Source: Trebonia kvetii (GTDB lineage Bacteria; Actinomycetota; Actinomycetes; Streptosporangiales; Streptosporangiaceae). From it: a stretch of DNA of 64,000 nt. Shown here in pieces: positions 1 through 8,636 of this stretch. Position 1 is the stretch's first letter; every line of letters starts with the position of its first letter. Made by a program: the position numbers and the translations under genes. The stretch spans positions 434,001 through 498,000 of the forward strand of contig NZ_RPFW01000006.1 in NCBI RefSeq assembly GCF_007827045.1, in the 5' to 3' direction. The notes under the pieces were generated by a model. It was not told the origin of the DNA and searched no databases. It worked only from the letters and a program-made list of their open reading frames with translations.

Positions 1-13
1 CCTCCGAGCGCGC
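1..13 (+). other. attachment core: 3' tip of a tRNA-Arg-like gene (partial)
   Basis: These 13 bases are identical to the end of the 45-bp repeat found at 14422-14466 and 16352-16396. The full repeat has the T-arm and acceptor 3' strand of a tRNA, so the window probably begins inside the 3' end of the tRNA gene or its att copy. The rest of the tRNA lies outside the window, so its identity rests on the two internal copies. Confidence 0.6.
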
Positions 14-22
14 CCAGGTCAC

Positions 23-55
23 AGGCCGGTTACCCGAGGGTAACCGGCCTCTTTC
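23..55 (+). terminator. rho-independent-like terminator after the tRNA end
   Basis: A perfect 12-bp stem (AGGCCGGTTACC / GGTAACCGGCCT) with the 4-base loop CGAG is followed by CTTTC. It sits 10 bases after the tRNA-like tip, where a tRNA terminator is expected. The same hairpin is copied at 1954-1981 as part of the target duplication. Confidence 0.7.
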
Positions 56-177
56 GCGCCAAGTACAGCAGGTTCAACCGCCCGGCGCGACGGCTAATCG
101 TGGCCAGCCGACACATGGCCAGCCGGCACAGTTTGGCAGGTCACATCGAACGGCCTCCGGGTGCGAGGGTATGTAAC
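25..177. repeat. long target-site duplication, left copy (153 bp)
   Basis: This segment is identical to 1956-2108 and directly abuts the left inverted repeat of the IS1634-type element. Three further matching bases (22-24) are ambiguous because they also occur at the end of the right inverted repeat. Before insertion there was one copy, holding the terminator hairpin and the 3' end of the pentapeptide-repeat gene. Confidence 0.9.
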
Positions 178-1955
178 CTGAGTTGGCTCAATTTAGTGCG
201 CAGGTCAGCTGGCGTGGTTGATGGCGTCGAGGGCTTGGCGGAGGTCGTCGGGGAGCGGGTCGGCGGCGGTGATGACGTGCTGTCCGGCTTTGATCTCGAT
301 CTCGCGGTAGCGTCGTGCGGTCTTGACGAACTTCCTGATCGACCAGCCCGTTTGCGCCTCGGTCCAGCGGCCGACGGCGAGCGCGGCGAACACGATCGTC
401 AGGTGGGCCTCGATGGAGTCGCGCTTGCGGTGGTAGATCGGCCTGGCCTGCAGGTCCGACTTCGACATCCTGAACGATTTTTCTATCTCGAAGAGCCGGT
501 GGTATGACCCGATCACGAAGTCCGGGGTGACGGGCTCGCCGTCCGGGGTGGCGGCGAGGTTGGTCTTGTAGCCCTTGATCCCGGCTAGCGTCCGGGCTTT
601 GTCCTCAAGGTCGCGGTTGACGCTCTTGACCGCTCCCTCGAGTTGGATGAACCTGTTCCGCTTGACCGGGGCCAGCCCGGCGACGGCCTTGGCGGCCTTG
701 GCGACCTGCTCGTCGATGCCGTGCAGCGTCCGTCTGGCCCGGTCGGCCTTGTAGGTGTAGTAGATGACCTGGTCGCGGCGCTTGTCCTTCGGCCCGGCGG
801 GCCATGGCTGGGCGAAGACGTGCCCGTCGGGGATCTCCTCGCCGGGATGCTCGCGCCGCCAGGCGTCCACCACGTAGGGGACGTCGGGCACCTTCATGCC
901 CAGGATGAACGACAGGCCCGCCGCCTCGATGGCCTTCATGTTCGCGTCGGAGATCATCCCCGCGTCCGCGACGACCGTGACGTCGGGGAGCTGGTGGGCG
1001 GCCATGAACGCCTCGATGACCGGCAGCATCGTCTTCGTCTCGGCCCGGTTCCCCTCGAACGCGGAGACCATCAGCGGGAACCCGGCCTGGTCGGCCAGCA
1101 GGCCGATCGTGATCTGCGGCTCCAGGCGCCGTTCCTTGGAGAACCCGGACTCGCGGAACCCGTCGCCCCGGTCGGTCTCGAAGTAGAGCGTGGACACGTC
1201 GTAGAGGACCAGGCTGGCAGGCCCCAGGCGGGCGTGCGCGGCGCATGCCGCCGAGAGCCGCCGCCGCCAGGCCTCCTTGGCGTAGGCCGGCAGCCGCCGC
1301 TTGACCGTCGCGTACGACGGCGGCGCCACCCCGGCCTCCTCCAGCACCCGCAGCGAGTCGAGCTTGCTGGCCGGCTCGATGATCCGCGCCAGCACCAGCT
1401 GCCGGAACACCTCGTCGCCGCCGGCCGCGTCCTCCAGGCCCAGGACCCGGTAGCCGCAGTCGAGCGCGTCCAGCAGGTGACCCATCCGCGAGGACGTGAT
1501 CGGCAGCGGCCCGGCCGGCCCCGCCGTCTCCAGTCCGAGGTCCAGCTCCAGCTGCCCGGCTGCGATCCGCCGGGCGGCGGCGGCCTTCAGCGCCTCCAGC
1601 TCGACGTCGTCGTGCGCAGACCCGATGTGCTCGATGCTTCGCGAGCCGCGCCGGGACGACCACACGATCTGCACCGCGGTCGCGCCCGACTTCGTCTTCA
1701 CCGTCCGCACATACGGCACCCGCCCACCCTACGGTCCCGCGCACAGCCGCGCGGGCGAGACGGCAGCCCGCCGGGGCTCACCGGGAACCAGCCCCTTTCG
1801 CACGCTCCTGACCAGGGCCGGAACACCCCCATCAGGCAAAACAGCACGCCAGGACGAGAGCCGGGGTTAGTGCGCAAATCCGCTTACGAAAACCGGGGAA
1901 CCTGCAGGTCAGCGCGACGCGCCTCCCGCGAACCTGCGAACGTGAGCCAAGTCAG
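178..1955 (-). mobile_element. IS1634-family insertion sequence
   Basis: The element is about 1.78 kb with one transposase gene. Its ends are inverted: CTGAGTTGGCTCA at 178-190 and the complement of CTGACTTGGCTCA at 1943-1955 (12 of 13 match). The two flanks are identical over 153 bp. IS1634 and IS1549 are known for unusually long and variable target duplications, so the duplication fits the family assigned from the transposase. Confidence 0.88.
205..1719 (-). CDS. IS1634-family DDE transposase
   Basis: The 504-residue product is the transposase of the surrounding insertion sequence and would cut and join element ends. The acidic triad can be placed at Asp174 in YDVSTLYFE, Asp252 in VVADAGM, and Glu413 in EIEKSFRMSK; the last motif is typical of the IS4/IS1634 superfamily. 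The N-terminal part (residues 1-60) carries the usual short domain beginning MPYVRTVKTKSG. The length is normal for the family and the frame is uninterrupted, so the gene looks intact. It ends 27 bases from the left inverted repeat. No other gene lies in the element. Confidence 0.93.
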   Translation of the reverse strand: MPYVRTVKTKSGATAVQIVWSSRRGSRSIEHIGSAHDDVELEALKAAAARRIAAGQLELDLGLETAGPAGPLPITSSRMGHLLDALDCGYRVLGLEDAAGGDEVFRQLVLARIIEPASKLDSLRVLEEAGVAPPSYATVKRRLPAYAKEAWRRRLSAACAAHARLGPASLVLYDVSTLYFETDRGDGFRESGFSKERRLEPQITIGLLADQAGFPLMVSAFEGNRAETKTMLPVIEAFMAAHQLPDVTVVADAGMISDANMKAIEAAGLSFILGMKVPDVPYVVDAWRREHPGEEIPDGHVFAQPWPAGPKDKRRDQVIYYTYKADRARRTLHGIDEQVAKAAKAVAGLAPVKRNRFIQLEGAVKSVNRDLEDKARTLAGIKGYKTNLAATPDGEPVTPDFVIGSYHRLFEIEKSFRMSKSDLQARPIYHRKRDSIEAHLTIVFAALAVGRWTEAQTGWSIRKFVKTARRYREIEIKAGQHVITAADPLPDDLRQALDAINHAS

Positions 1956-2108
1956 GCCGGTTACCCGAGGGTAACCGGCCTCTTTCGCGCCAAGTACAGC
2001 AGGTTCAACCGCCCGGCGCGACGGCTAATCGTGGCCAGCCGACACATGGCCAGCCGGCACAGTTTGGCAGGTCACATCGAACGGCCTCCGGGTGCGAGGG
2101 TATGTAAC
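1956..2108. repeat. long target-site duplication, right copy (153 bp)
   Basis: This copy is identical to 25-177. Its last 37 bases are the 3' end of the pentapeptide-repeat gene, which still runs into this copy. The insertion therefore duplicated the gene's tail and did not destroy the gene. Confidence 0.9.
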
Positions 2109-3010
2109 GGTCTTCTCTCGCCTGCCGAACTCGGGGAGGCGTTCACGAGTCTGAGGCGGACGGTGCCGTCTGCCGACTCCGGATCATCGTCGGACGTCCA
2201 GCCCGTTGGAATGCTGGCGTTAGTGGGCCAGTGCGTGTCGGCGAGGTCAGCTTGGGTCAGATCCACTCCGCTCAGATTCGCTCCGCTCAGATTGGCGCCC
2301 TTGAGATCGGCGCCGCTGAGATCTGCGCCGCTGAGGTTCGCTTGGCTGAGGTTCGCACCGGCAAGTTTGGCGGAGATGAGTTTCGCCTCGGTGAGGTCTA
2401 CCAAAAACAGGTTCGCGGAGGTGAGGTCTGCCAGAAACAGGTTCGCGGAGGTGAGGTTCGCGAGCAAGAGGACCGCGTCGGCGAGCTTCGCGTCGCTGAG
2501 GTTCGCGTTAGCGAGGTCCGCGCCCAAGAGGTCCACTCGGCGGATGTCATGTTCCGTGACGCGGCGACCGACGACAGTGAGAGCAGCCTGAACCTCGGGA
2601 AGCGGCCATCGTTCAGGCCTGGTGCCGTCTGCCGGCGTGCGGGAATGCTCGCGGATGAAGGTGGTAAGGACTTCCATCACGGTCGGGTGGTGCCGCGAGG
2701 AGTCCAGCGCGAGGGATTCCAGGGCGTAAATCCCGCCGATACGCACGTCGGAGTTCATCGAGCCGACCTGGTCCAGGGCTCTGCTGTAGCGGTCGGCGAA
2801 TTGCGCTTCGAGTGTTGTCAACAGAGTCCGCTGAGTGTCCCGACTCGCCGCGTCGAGTGTCAGTTGGGTATCTCTGTGCGCTGCGTCGATGGTCGCCTGG
2901 TTCGCCTGGCGGGTGTTCCGGGCGCCTGTGATCGCCCCGGCTACCGTGCCCCCCACTCCGACGATGGCTGCCGCTGCACCGATCAACGCTGCCGCTACCG
3001 TAGGGTCCAT
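2072..3010 (-). CDS. membrane-anchored pentapeptide-repeat protein
   Basis: The protein has 312 residues. Residues 5-27 form one hydrophobic segment (AALIGAAAAIVGVGGTVAG), followed by a charged helical stretch (about 30-90) and a conserved linker with EVLTTFIREHSRT. From about 158 to 260 there are roughly 20 pentapeptide repeats of the A(D/N)L(S/T)x type, which fold into a right-handed beta-helix. This architecture is common in actinomycete proteins of unknown function, so no specific role is claimed. The start lies 24 bases from the left end of an IS5-type element, and the 3' end lies in the target duplication of the IS1634 element. The gene is hemmed in by insertions on both sides but unbroken. 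Confidence 0.88.
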   Translation of the reverse strand: MDPTVAAALIGAAAAIVGVGGTVAGAITGARNTRQANQATIDAAHRDTQLTLDAASRDTQRTLLTTLEAQFADRYSRALDQVGSMNSDVRIGGIYALESLALDSSRHHPTVMEVLTTFIREHSRTPADGTRPERWPLPEVQAALTVVGRRVTEHDIRRVDLLGADLANANLSDAKLADAVLLLANLTSANLFLADLTSANLFLVDLTEAKLISAKLAGANLSQANLSGADLSGADLKGANLSGANLSGVDLTQADLADTHWPTNASIPTGWTSDDDPESADGTVRLRLVNASPSSAGERRPLHTLAPGGRSM

Positions 3011-3111
3011 ACCGGGATATTATTGGCACGGCCAGTGAGCTGATTCCATCCTGGGTGTAATGGGTTCGTCACGATCTGGCGTAGGCGCGGCGTGTCGCTG
3101 CCGGGCATGAG

Positions 3112-3173
3112 GAAGCCCCCGGTAAGTGAGCTAGTCGACCAAAACTTGCTTCACTTCGACTACCAGGGGCTTC
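3112..3173 (+). promoter_or_regulatory. hairpin directly before the IS5 transposase start
   Basis: GAAGCCCCCGGTA pairs with TACCAGGGGCTTC with one mismatch, and an inner TAGTCGA/TCGACTA pair extends the structure. The GTG start follows the second arm by one base. The broken copy has the equivalent hairpin at 11636-11690 with a perfect 12-bp stem. The structure is therefore part of the element and could limit read-through or translation from outside promoters. Confidence 0.6.
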
Positions 3174-3174
3174 C

Positions 3175-3933
3175 GTGCTTTTCTACCGTGCTGCGCTGCC
3201 GTTGTCCCGTAAGACCCTTAACTTCGTGGCCGGGATCGTCCGCCGGCACCTGAAGGCGCTCGGGTCGCGGTGGCGGAAGCTGAACCCGGGGCAGCAGGCG
3301 CTGCTCGTGCTCGCCTACCTGCGCAAGGGCGAGACGTTCGCCGACCTCGCGGCCGGGTTCGGGATCGGCAGGACCACGGCTTGGCGGTACGTGAACGAGG
3401 TCGTGGAGCTCCTCGCGGCCAGGGCGCCGAAACTCCGGCAGGCAGTCCGCGATGCTAAAAGGGCAGGTCATGCCTACGTCATCCTCGACGGCACGCTTAT
3501 CGCAATTGACCGTCTCGCCGCGGACCGGCCTTTCTACTCGGGCAAGCACAAGATGCACGGGATGAACCTGCAGGTCATCGCCAGTCCGGACGGGGACATC
3601 CTGTGGGTGTCCGGGGCGCTGCCCGGCTCGGTGCACGACAAGAAGGCCGAGTGGATCTGGGGCGTGCTCGACGAACTGGAGAAAGCCGGCCTGGTCACCC
3701 TCGCGGACAAGGGCTACCAAGGGAGTACCTGGGCAAAAGTCCCGTACAAGGGCCGGAACAAACCCGAACCGCAGAAAGCAGCCAACCGCGCACACGCGAA
3801 ACTCCGCGCGCCCGGCGAGCGTGCGAATGCCCAGCTCAAGACGTGGAGGATCCTCCGCAAGCTCCGCTGCTGCCCCTGGCGCGCCGGGAAACTCGCCAAG
3901 GCCATTCACGTACTGCAGCTACGCGAGGCATAA
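3175..3933 (+). CDS. IS5-family transposase (DDE_Tnp_4 type)
   Basis: The 252-residue protein has an N-terminal HTH segment (GIGRTTAWRYVNEVVELL, about residues 62-80) and a DDE core. The core shows VILDGTLIAIDR, then LADKGYQG and the terminal ERANAQLKTWRILR, which hold the expected Asp, Asp and Glu residues. The product would mobilise the surrounding element. The start is GTG, just beyond the upstream hairpin; the second copy has ATG at the same place. The length and motifs suggest that it works. Confidence 0.9.
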   Translation: MLFYRAALPLSRKTLNFVAGIVRRHLKALGSRWRKLNPGQQALLVLAYLRKGETFADLAAGFGIGRTTAWRYVNEVVELLAARAPKLRQAVRDAKRAGHAYVILDGTLIAIDRLAADRPFYSGKHKMHGMNLQVIASPDGDILWVSGALPGSVHDKKAEWIWGVLDELEKAGLVTLADKGYQGSTWAKVPYKGRNKPEPQKAANRAHAKLRAPGERANAQLKTWRILRKLRCCPWRAGKLAKAIHVLQLREA

Positions 3934-3954
3934 CCAGGTTGGAAACGGCTCAGT

Positions 3955-4797
3955 GTGTGCCTAGTGAGTCGACGAGCTTATGAAGTCGACCCTCACCGGC
4001 TCGTCGGTCACGCCCCAATCGTTGCTGGGGTGTCGCTGTCAATCCCGGGCTGTGTATGGAGTGCCCGCAGTACAGCAGAAAAGTACCGCAACACTGGGCG
4101 GAAATCGGCGGACACCGGCGGACTCTGGCGGACACATGGCTAGTGCTCAGAATAAAGTTTTCAAACGTTGATTCGGTGCGACTTCTTTTTTGCAACCAGA
4201 GGGTCACGGGTTTCGAGTCTCCTGAAGTCTCACTATGCGTCTTGGGTTGTGACGACTTTCTATGAGTATTTTCAAGGGCGCGCCTTCGGCACGCCATGCG
4301 CGGGCCGAGCCCGCGCAAATAGATCGAGAGCTGAAGACGCGAAGTGCCGGAGAGGAATGCGTGAGGGAGTGCGAGCTTGACCACCTGGTCCTCAGCGGGG
4401 AATGACGGGGGTCTGTTCCGCGCCCGGGGCGTCGGTCTGTCGCGCCCTGCCGCGCGGGAGCGCTCTGGGCGCGCCACCGACGCCGGGCGACTGGCCCCGC
4501 TTGCCTGAGTATGTGGTTGCTCGCCGTTACGCGGTCTCCGACACCGCGCTAAGTGTGATCGTGCGGGTGGCCCGTCCAACGGTGCCGAGGATTCTTTTAC
4601 CGTTCAAGATCACAGTCAAGGGCGCGCCTCCGGCGCGTCGGTGCTCCGCACCGCAGACCCTTGAGCAGTGATCTTGCCCGGCAAACCCATTGGCACCTAT
4701 CAGTTGGACGTGGCAGACTCGCGGTCTCAGTGACGAGGCTAGGGCAAACACAAAATCAGCCCATGCGGTGCGTCGTGACCCGTAGTTCAATGTAACC
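3955..4797. other. 843-bp region with no credible gene
   Basis: No reading frame here has protein-like composition in either direction. The region holds scraps of older elements. AGTACAGCAG followed by AAGTACCGCAAC at about 4068-4096 recurs after the second IS5 copy at about 14314. A motif TCAAGGGCGCGCC occurs at 4274 and 4616. The second of these lies in a folded structure listed separately. Confidence 0.6.
4605..4676. repeat. multi-branched inverted-repeat structure
   Basis: The outer 9-bp stem CAAGATCAC/GTGATCTTG (4605-4613 with 4668-4676) is perfect. Inside it TCAAGGG pairs with CCCTTGA (4616-4622 with 4658-4664). That stem encloses two further hairpins: CGCGCC-TC-CGGCGCG-like at 4623-4637 and CGGTGC-TCC-GCACCG at 4639-4653. 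The result is a four-way, tRNA-like fold with no gene. Possible roles are a single-strand origin, a small non-autonomous element or a terminator; the sequence does not decide among them. Confidence 0.55.
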
Positions 4798-5265
4798 ATG
4801 ACATGGCAGCTGACAGCAGACTGGGCTTCCACCCTAGCAGCATTTCTATTGACTATCGGGACTGGCGCGCAGGCCCAAGCTAACTTGATCGAGTATCGAG
4901 ACCTGCGCCAGGTCGCTTCTAAGGCGGCAAAGCAAGAGCTACGTAAGTGGTTCTACATTAATCTTTCGGAGACGAGGAAAAATCACGTTCACGCTGGACT
5001 TCTTTTGCCCGCTGTCGTGCTCGCATTGATCATTATTGCAATACTGCAAATGCCGCGAAGAATGATTAAACTGCAAGGCGTAGAAGAAGGTGGGAAAGAA
5101 GCTGCGCGTATCTTGCAAGTAGCTCGGCTGACAACTGTCTGGTTCATAATCTTTATAGGCTCGCTACTTGCGCTCGCTGCAACATGCATCCAATTGGCGC
5201 TAGTGTCCCGAGTCATTGAAGACTTTGCAGGTTGTAGGCTTGGCTTGTGCCGAGCCCGAAGCTGA
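4798..5265 (+). CDS. small multi-spanning membrane protein, 3' end altered by IS630
   Basis: I do not recognise the family. The protein has about three hydrophobic segments: residues 10-28, LLLPAVVLALIIIAIL near 70-88, and VWFIIFIGSLLALAATCI near 118-136. A charged helix (RQVASKAAKQELRKW) lies between the first two. Codon use is more AT-rich than in the flanking elements. An IS630 element entered at the TA at 5201-5202. Reading across the repaired junction gives CIQLALA then a stop, so the original protein was about 136 residues and lost only its final residue. The present tail (VSRVIEDFAG and beyond) is IS sequence. Confidence 0.65.
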   Translation: MTWQLTADWASTLAAFLLTIGTGAQAQANLIEYRDLRQVASKAAKQELRKWFYINLSETRKNHVHAGLLLPAVVLALIIIAILQMPRRMIKLQGVEEGGKEAARILQVARLTTVWFIIFIGSLLALAATCIQLALVSRVIEDFAGCRLGLCRARS

Positions 5266-5283
5266 TTCCGCTGGTTCTGTCTG

Positions 5284-6141
5284 ATGCTGAGCGCGTCGCT
5301 GGAGGCCTTGTCGCGCAAGCGGACGGCGTCGCAGTCGCTGGCCGGGCGGGCCCGGGTGATCCTGGCCTGCGCGGAGGAGGGCGGGGTGGCGCCGCTGACC
5401 CGGGTCGCCGCCAGGACCGGGCTGTCGCGGGAGTCGGTCCGCAAGTGGCGGGTCCGGTTCGTGGAGCGCCGGCTGGACGGCCTCGGCGACGCGCCGCGGC
5501 CCGGGGCAGCGCGGAAGATCACCGACGAGCAGGTCGAGGTGCTGGTCACGCGGACGCTGACGGAGAAGGGCCGCGGGCAGGACAGCCACTGGTCGACCCG
5601 GTCGATGGCCGCCGAGACCGGCCTGTCGCAGTCGTCGGTCTCGCGGATCTGGCGGGCGTTCGGCCTCAAGCCGCACGTCGTGGAGACCTGGAAGCTGAGC
5701 ACCGACCCGGAGTTCATCGGCAAGGTCCGCGACGTCGTCGGCCTTTACATGTCGCCGCCGGAGAATGCCCTGGTCCTGTGCGTGGACGAGAAGTCGCAGA
5801 TCCAGGCCCTGGACCGGACCGCGCCGTGCCTGCCGATGCTGCCGACGACCCCGGCCCGGATGACGCACGACTACGTGCGCAACGGCACGACCAGCCTGTT
5901 CGCCGCGCTTGACCTGGCCAGCGGCTCGGTGATCGCCCAGCCCTACCGCCGCCACCGCCACCAGGAGTTCCTGCGCTTCCTCAAGCTCATCGACACCGCC
6001 GTCCCCAACGGCCTGGAACTGCACCTGGTGCTGGACAACTACGCCACCCACAAGACGCCCGCGATCCACCAGTGGCTGCTGAAGCACCCGCGGTTCCACC
6101 TGCACTTCACCCCGACCAGCTCCAGCTGGATGAACCTCGTC
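5284..6141 (+). CDS. IS630-family transposase, exon 1 (split by group II intron)
   Basis: This part encodes 286 residues: an HTH region (TRVAARTGLSRESVRKW and ETGLSQSSVSRIWRAFG) and the start of the DDE core (LCVDEKSQIQ and LVLDNYATHK hold the two Asp residues). It stops after SSSWMNLV. The intron follows, and exon 2 at 8637 supplies ERWFAELTNR with the third acidic residue. The family-typical N-terminus PSPKLIPLVLSDAER lies just upstream in another frame (from GTG at 5247). The annotated ATG therefore follows a one-base frame break near 5297. The break may be a mutation or a frameshift site. Confidence 0.85.
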
Positions 6142-6755
6142 GTGCGACACGAAGTCGCATGTAGATAGCGGTATTCGTCGAAGGAGGTTGACTGATGTCA
6201 ACGGCGTAATACCTGGTCCAGTGCGCAAGGACCGTCCCTGCCCCGGCCTGCGTCATGGGTGACCGTGGGGTGCGAAGCCCGGGGAAGTGCCCAAGGGCTC
6301 CCGTTCCATCCGGGGGCCACAGGCTGGGGAAGGCCGGACGGGTGAACGCAAGTGAATCCTCGATGACGCCTCGTCATTAGCACTTTCGCCGGTGGGTCGC
6401 AGGAGGCGGGAGAACAGGGGCCGGCCGCTGGAAGGCGGCGGGTGCCGGCCGGGCGAACTTGGCTGGCCGGGAGCGCACCACCGTCCCCGGGGTTCAGAGG
6501 ACGCCCACCCCGGCCGCATCTATCGCATGCGGAACGTGACAACCCCGATGGGGTCCGGCGGGATACCTGCCGGCAGGCCGACCGTGAGGGAAGCTGAATT
6601 CCCCAGCGGGCGCAGGAAGACCCGAGAAGCGAATGCCGGCGGCCGAAAGGCAGCAGGAAACCGGAAACCGGGTGCTGGCTCCTCCGCCAGCGGTTCCCGC
6701 ATAACTGGCCGGATAGGGCTGCTGCCCGGCTCGAAAGAGCGCTGACGCGGGTCTG

Positions 6756-8561
6756 GTGAGCCCGCGGAGAGAAGATGTCAGGACGCCCGAACCGAGGGAC
6801 AAGTTGGACGCCGATCTGGTGAACGGACCTGAGGACGATGGCCTGGACTGGGACACTGTGGACTGGGGCCAGGCCGAAGAACACGTACGGCGTCTGAGAC
6901 GGCGGATCTTCGCGGCATCACAGGCCGGGGACCTTGCTAAGGTCCGCAGCTTGCAGAAGCTGATGCTCCGCTCCCGCAGCAGCGCTCTGGTGAGCGTGCG
7001 GCGGGTAACGGAGGTCAACGCTGGCCGCAGGACGGCCGGGGTCGACGGGCGCATCGTGCTGGCAGGCCGGGAGAAGGCCGACATGGCCGCCTGGCTCCAG
7101 CGTGGCGCGGCCGGATGGAGGCCCCTGCCCGTCAGGCGGGTGTATGTGCCCAAGAGCAACGGGCGCCGTCGCGGGCTCGGGATTCCCGTGATCGCCGACA
7201 GGGCGCTTCAGGCCCTGGCGCTGAACGCGCTGGAGCCCGAGTGGGAGGCCCGGTTCGAGCCGAGATCCTACGGATTCCGGCCCGGCCGGGGCTGCCATGA
7301 CGCGATCGTGGCCATCCACACCACGGCATCCCGCCAGGATGCCCGCAGGCTGTGGGTGCTCGACGCCGATCTGGAGGCGGCGTTCGACCGGCTCAGCCAT
7401 CAGCACATCCTCCGGTCGCTGGGGACGTTCCCGGCCAGGGAACTCGTCCGGCAGTGGCTGAGGGCAGGCGTGCTGGAGGACGGCCGGATCACCCTGACCA
7501 GGGAGGGAACCCCCCAGGGCGGCGTCATCAGCCCCGCGCTCATGAACGTGGCACTGCACGGCATGGAACAGGCCGCCGGGGTCCGGTACTGGGAGGGCAG
7601 CACCCTGCGTGCCGCTCCCGGCACGCCGGTCCTGGTGAGATACGCCGACGACCTGGCGGCCCTGTGCGCGTCCCGCGCGCAGGCCGAGCAGGTCAGGGCA
7701 CGGCTCGCCGAGTGGCTGGAACCCAGGGGCCTCGCCTTCAACGAGGCCAAGACCAGGATCGTCCACCTCAGCCAGGGGTTCGACTTCCTCGGGTTCAGCA
7801 TCCGCCGCTATCCCAACGGCAAGCTGCTGACCAAGCCGAGCAAGGAGGCAATGCGGCGGATCCGGGAGCGGCTATCCGCGGAGGCAGTAACCCTGCGCGG
7901 GGCCACCGCGGACGCGCTCATCGCGCGGCTCAACCCGATCATCACCGGGTGGGCCGCCTACTACCGGATCGGGGTGTCCAAGCACGCCTTCGGCGCGCTG
8001 GACGCCCACCTGTGGAGGCTGGCCTGGAAGTGGGCCAGGTACTCCCACCCGAACAAGCCAAGGCGCTGGATCATCGCCCGGTACTTCGGCATGTTCAACC
8101 CGGCCAGGCAGGACAAGTGGGTGCTCGGCAGCCGGGAGACCGGCTTCTACCTGCGCAAGTTCGCCTGGACGAAAATCGTCCGGCACCGGATGGTCGCCGG
8201 GCGGGCGTCTCCCGACGATCCCGCCCTCACCGGGTACTGGCAGCAGCGGCGACGTCGCGACCGCCTCCCGGTGGACCCGGCGACCTGGCACCTGCTGAGC
8301 CGCCAGCGCGGCCGGTGCCCGCTCTGCCGGGGACTGCTGCTGCACGCCGACCGCCAGCCGCAAAGCCCGGAGGAATGGCAGCAGTGGCACACCGCCACGC
8401 GCAAGGCGATCCGCAAGCACGCGATCGCCAGCGTGACGGACCTCGGCACGCCGGACGAACGCGCCGCATACCACCTCATACACGCCTACTGCCGCAACCG
8501 CATCGGGAACGGCACCAGCCCGGCACTTCTGCCCGGCCCGCAGCCATCAGGGCTTGCCTGA
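6756..8561 (+). CDS. ltrA: group II intron-encoded reverse transcriptase/maturase
   Basis: The protein has 601 residues. The reverse-transcriptase domain shows the fingers motif GIPVIADRALQALALNALEP (about 142-161), VLDADLEAAFD (201-211), GTPQGGVISP (251-260) and the YADD active site (296-299). A maturase (X) region follows, with RLNPIITGWAAYYR and KWARYSHPNK. The last 90 residues have a CPLC pair and YHLIHAYCRNR, which resembles an HNH endonuclease domain whose histidines are only partly kept. Its roles are RNA splicing and retrohoming of the intron. The GTG start is weakly supported by a ribosome-binding site. The stop codon overlaps the first base of domain V by design of the intron. Confidence 0.93.
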   Translation: MSPRREDVRTPEPRDKLDADLVNGPEDDGLDWDTVDWGQAEEHVRRLRRRIFAASQAGDLAKVRSLQKLMLRSRSSALVSVRRVTEVNAGRRTAGVDGRIVLAGREKADMAAWLQRGAAGWRPLPVRRVYVPKSNGRRRGLGIPVIADRALQALALNALEPEWEARFEPRSYGFRPGRGCHDAIVAIHTTASRQDARRLWVLDADLEAAFDRLSHQHILRSLGTFPARELVRQWLRAGVLEDGRITLTREGTPQGGVISPALMNVALHGMEQAAGVRYWEGSTLRAAPGTPVLVRYADDLAALCASRAQAEQVRARLAEWLEPRGLAFNEAKTRIVHLSQGFDFLGFSIRRYPNGKLLTKPSKEAMRRIRERLSAEAVTLRGATADALIARLNPIITGWAAYYRIGVSKHAFGALDAHLWRLAWKWARYSHPNKPRRWIIARYFGMFNPARQDKWVLGSRETGFYLRKFAWTKIVRHRMVAGRASPDDPALTGYWQQRRRRDRLPVDPATWHLLSRQRGRCPLCRGLLLHADRQPQSPEEWQQWHTATRKAIRKHAIASVTDLGTPDERAAYHLIHAYCRNRIGNGTSPALLPGPQPSGLA

Positions 8562-8636
8562 GCCGAGCTGCCCGGAAAACGGGCACGGCCGGTTCTGAGG
8601 GGACCCCGGCGCGGCAACGCGCCGGGGTTACCCGAC
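8560..8636 (+). ncRNA. group II intron domains V and VI
   Basis: Domain V is 8560-8595. It starts GAGCCG and ends CGGTTC, contains the catalytic AGC and a GGAAAAC tip, and has the usual length of about 35 nt. Domain VI (8596-8636) is a long stem CCCCGGCGCG-GCAA-CGCGCCGGGG with an unpaired A at 8630 near its base, which fits the branch point. Confidence 0.88.

Larger units (their letters stand above)
3034..3954 (+). mobile_element. IS5-family insertion sequence, intact copy
   Basis: The element is 921 bp with one transposase gene. Imperfect terminal inverted repeats match at 17 of 21 positions: AGTGAGCTGATTCCATCCTGG at 3034-3054 against the complement of 3934-3954. A second, broken copy with the same ends lies at 11530-14317. 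Right after both copies the flanks share similar sequence (AGTACAGCAG then AAGTACCGCAAC), so the two insertions may sit in related target sequence. Confidence 0.8.
6142..8636 (+). mobile_element. group II intron (2495 nt) inside the IS630 transposase gene
   Basis: The 5' end GTGCGAC fits the GUGYG consensus. The 3' end CCCGAC fits the AY rule, with a candidate branch-point A at 8630, seven bases from the splice site. Removing 6142-8636 joins CTCGTC to GAACGCTGG and gives the expected IS630 protein sequence WMNLVERWFAE in frame. The intron encodes its own reverse transcriptase. About 600 nt before the protein gene would form ribozyme domains I-IV. Confidence 0.92.

Noticed and set aside
4190..4240. 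A tRNA-like 3' half (GGGTCACGGGTTTCGAGTC)
   Set aside because: The T-loop looks plausible, but the T-stem does not pair well and no acceptor or 5' half is present. At best it is a decayed att site.
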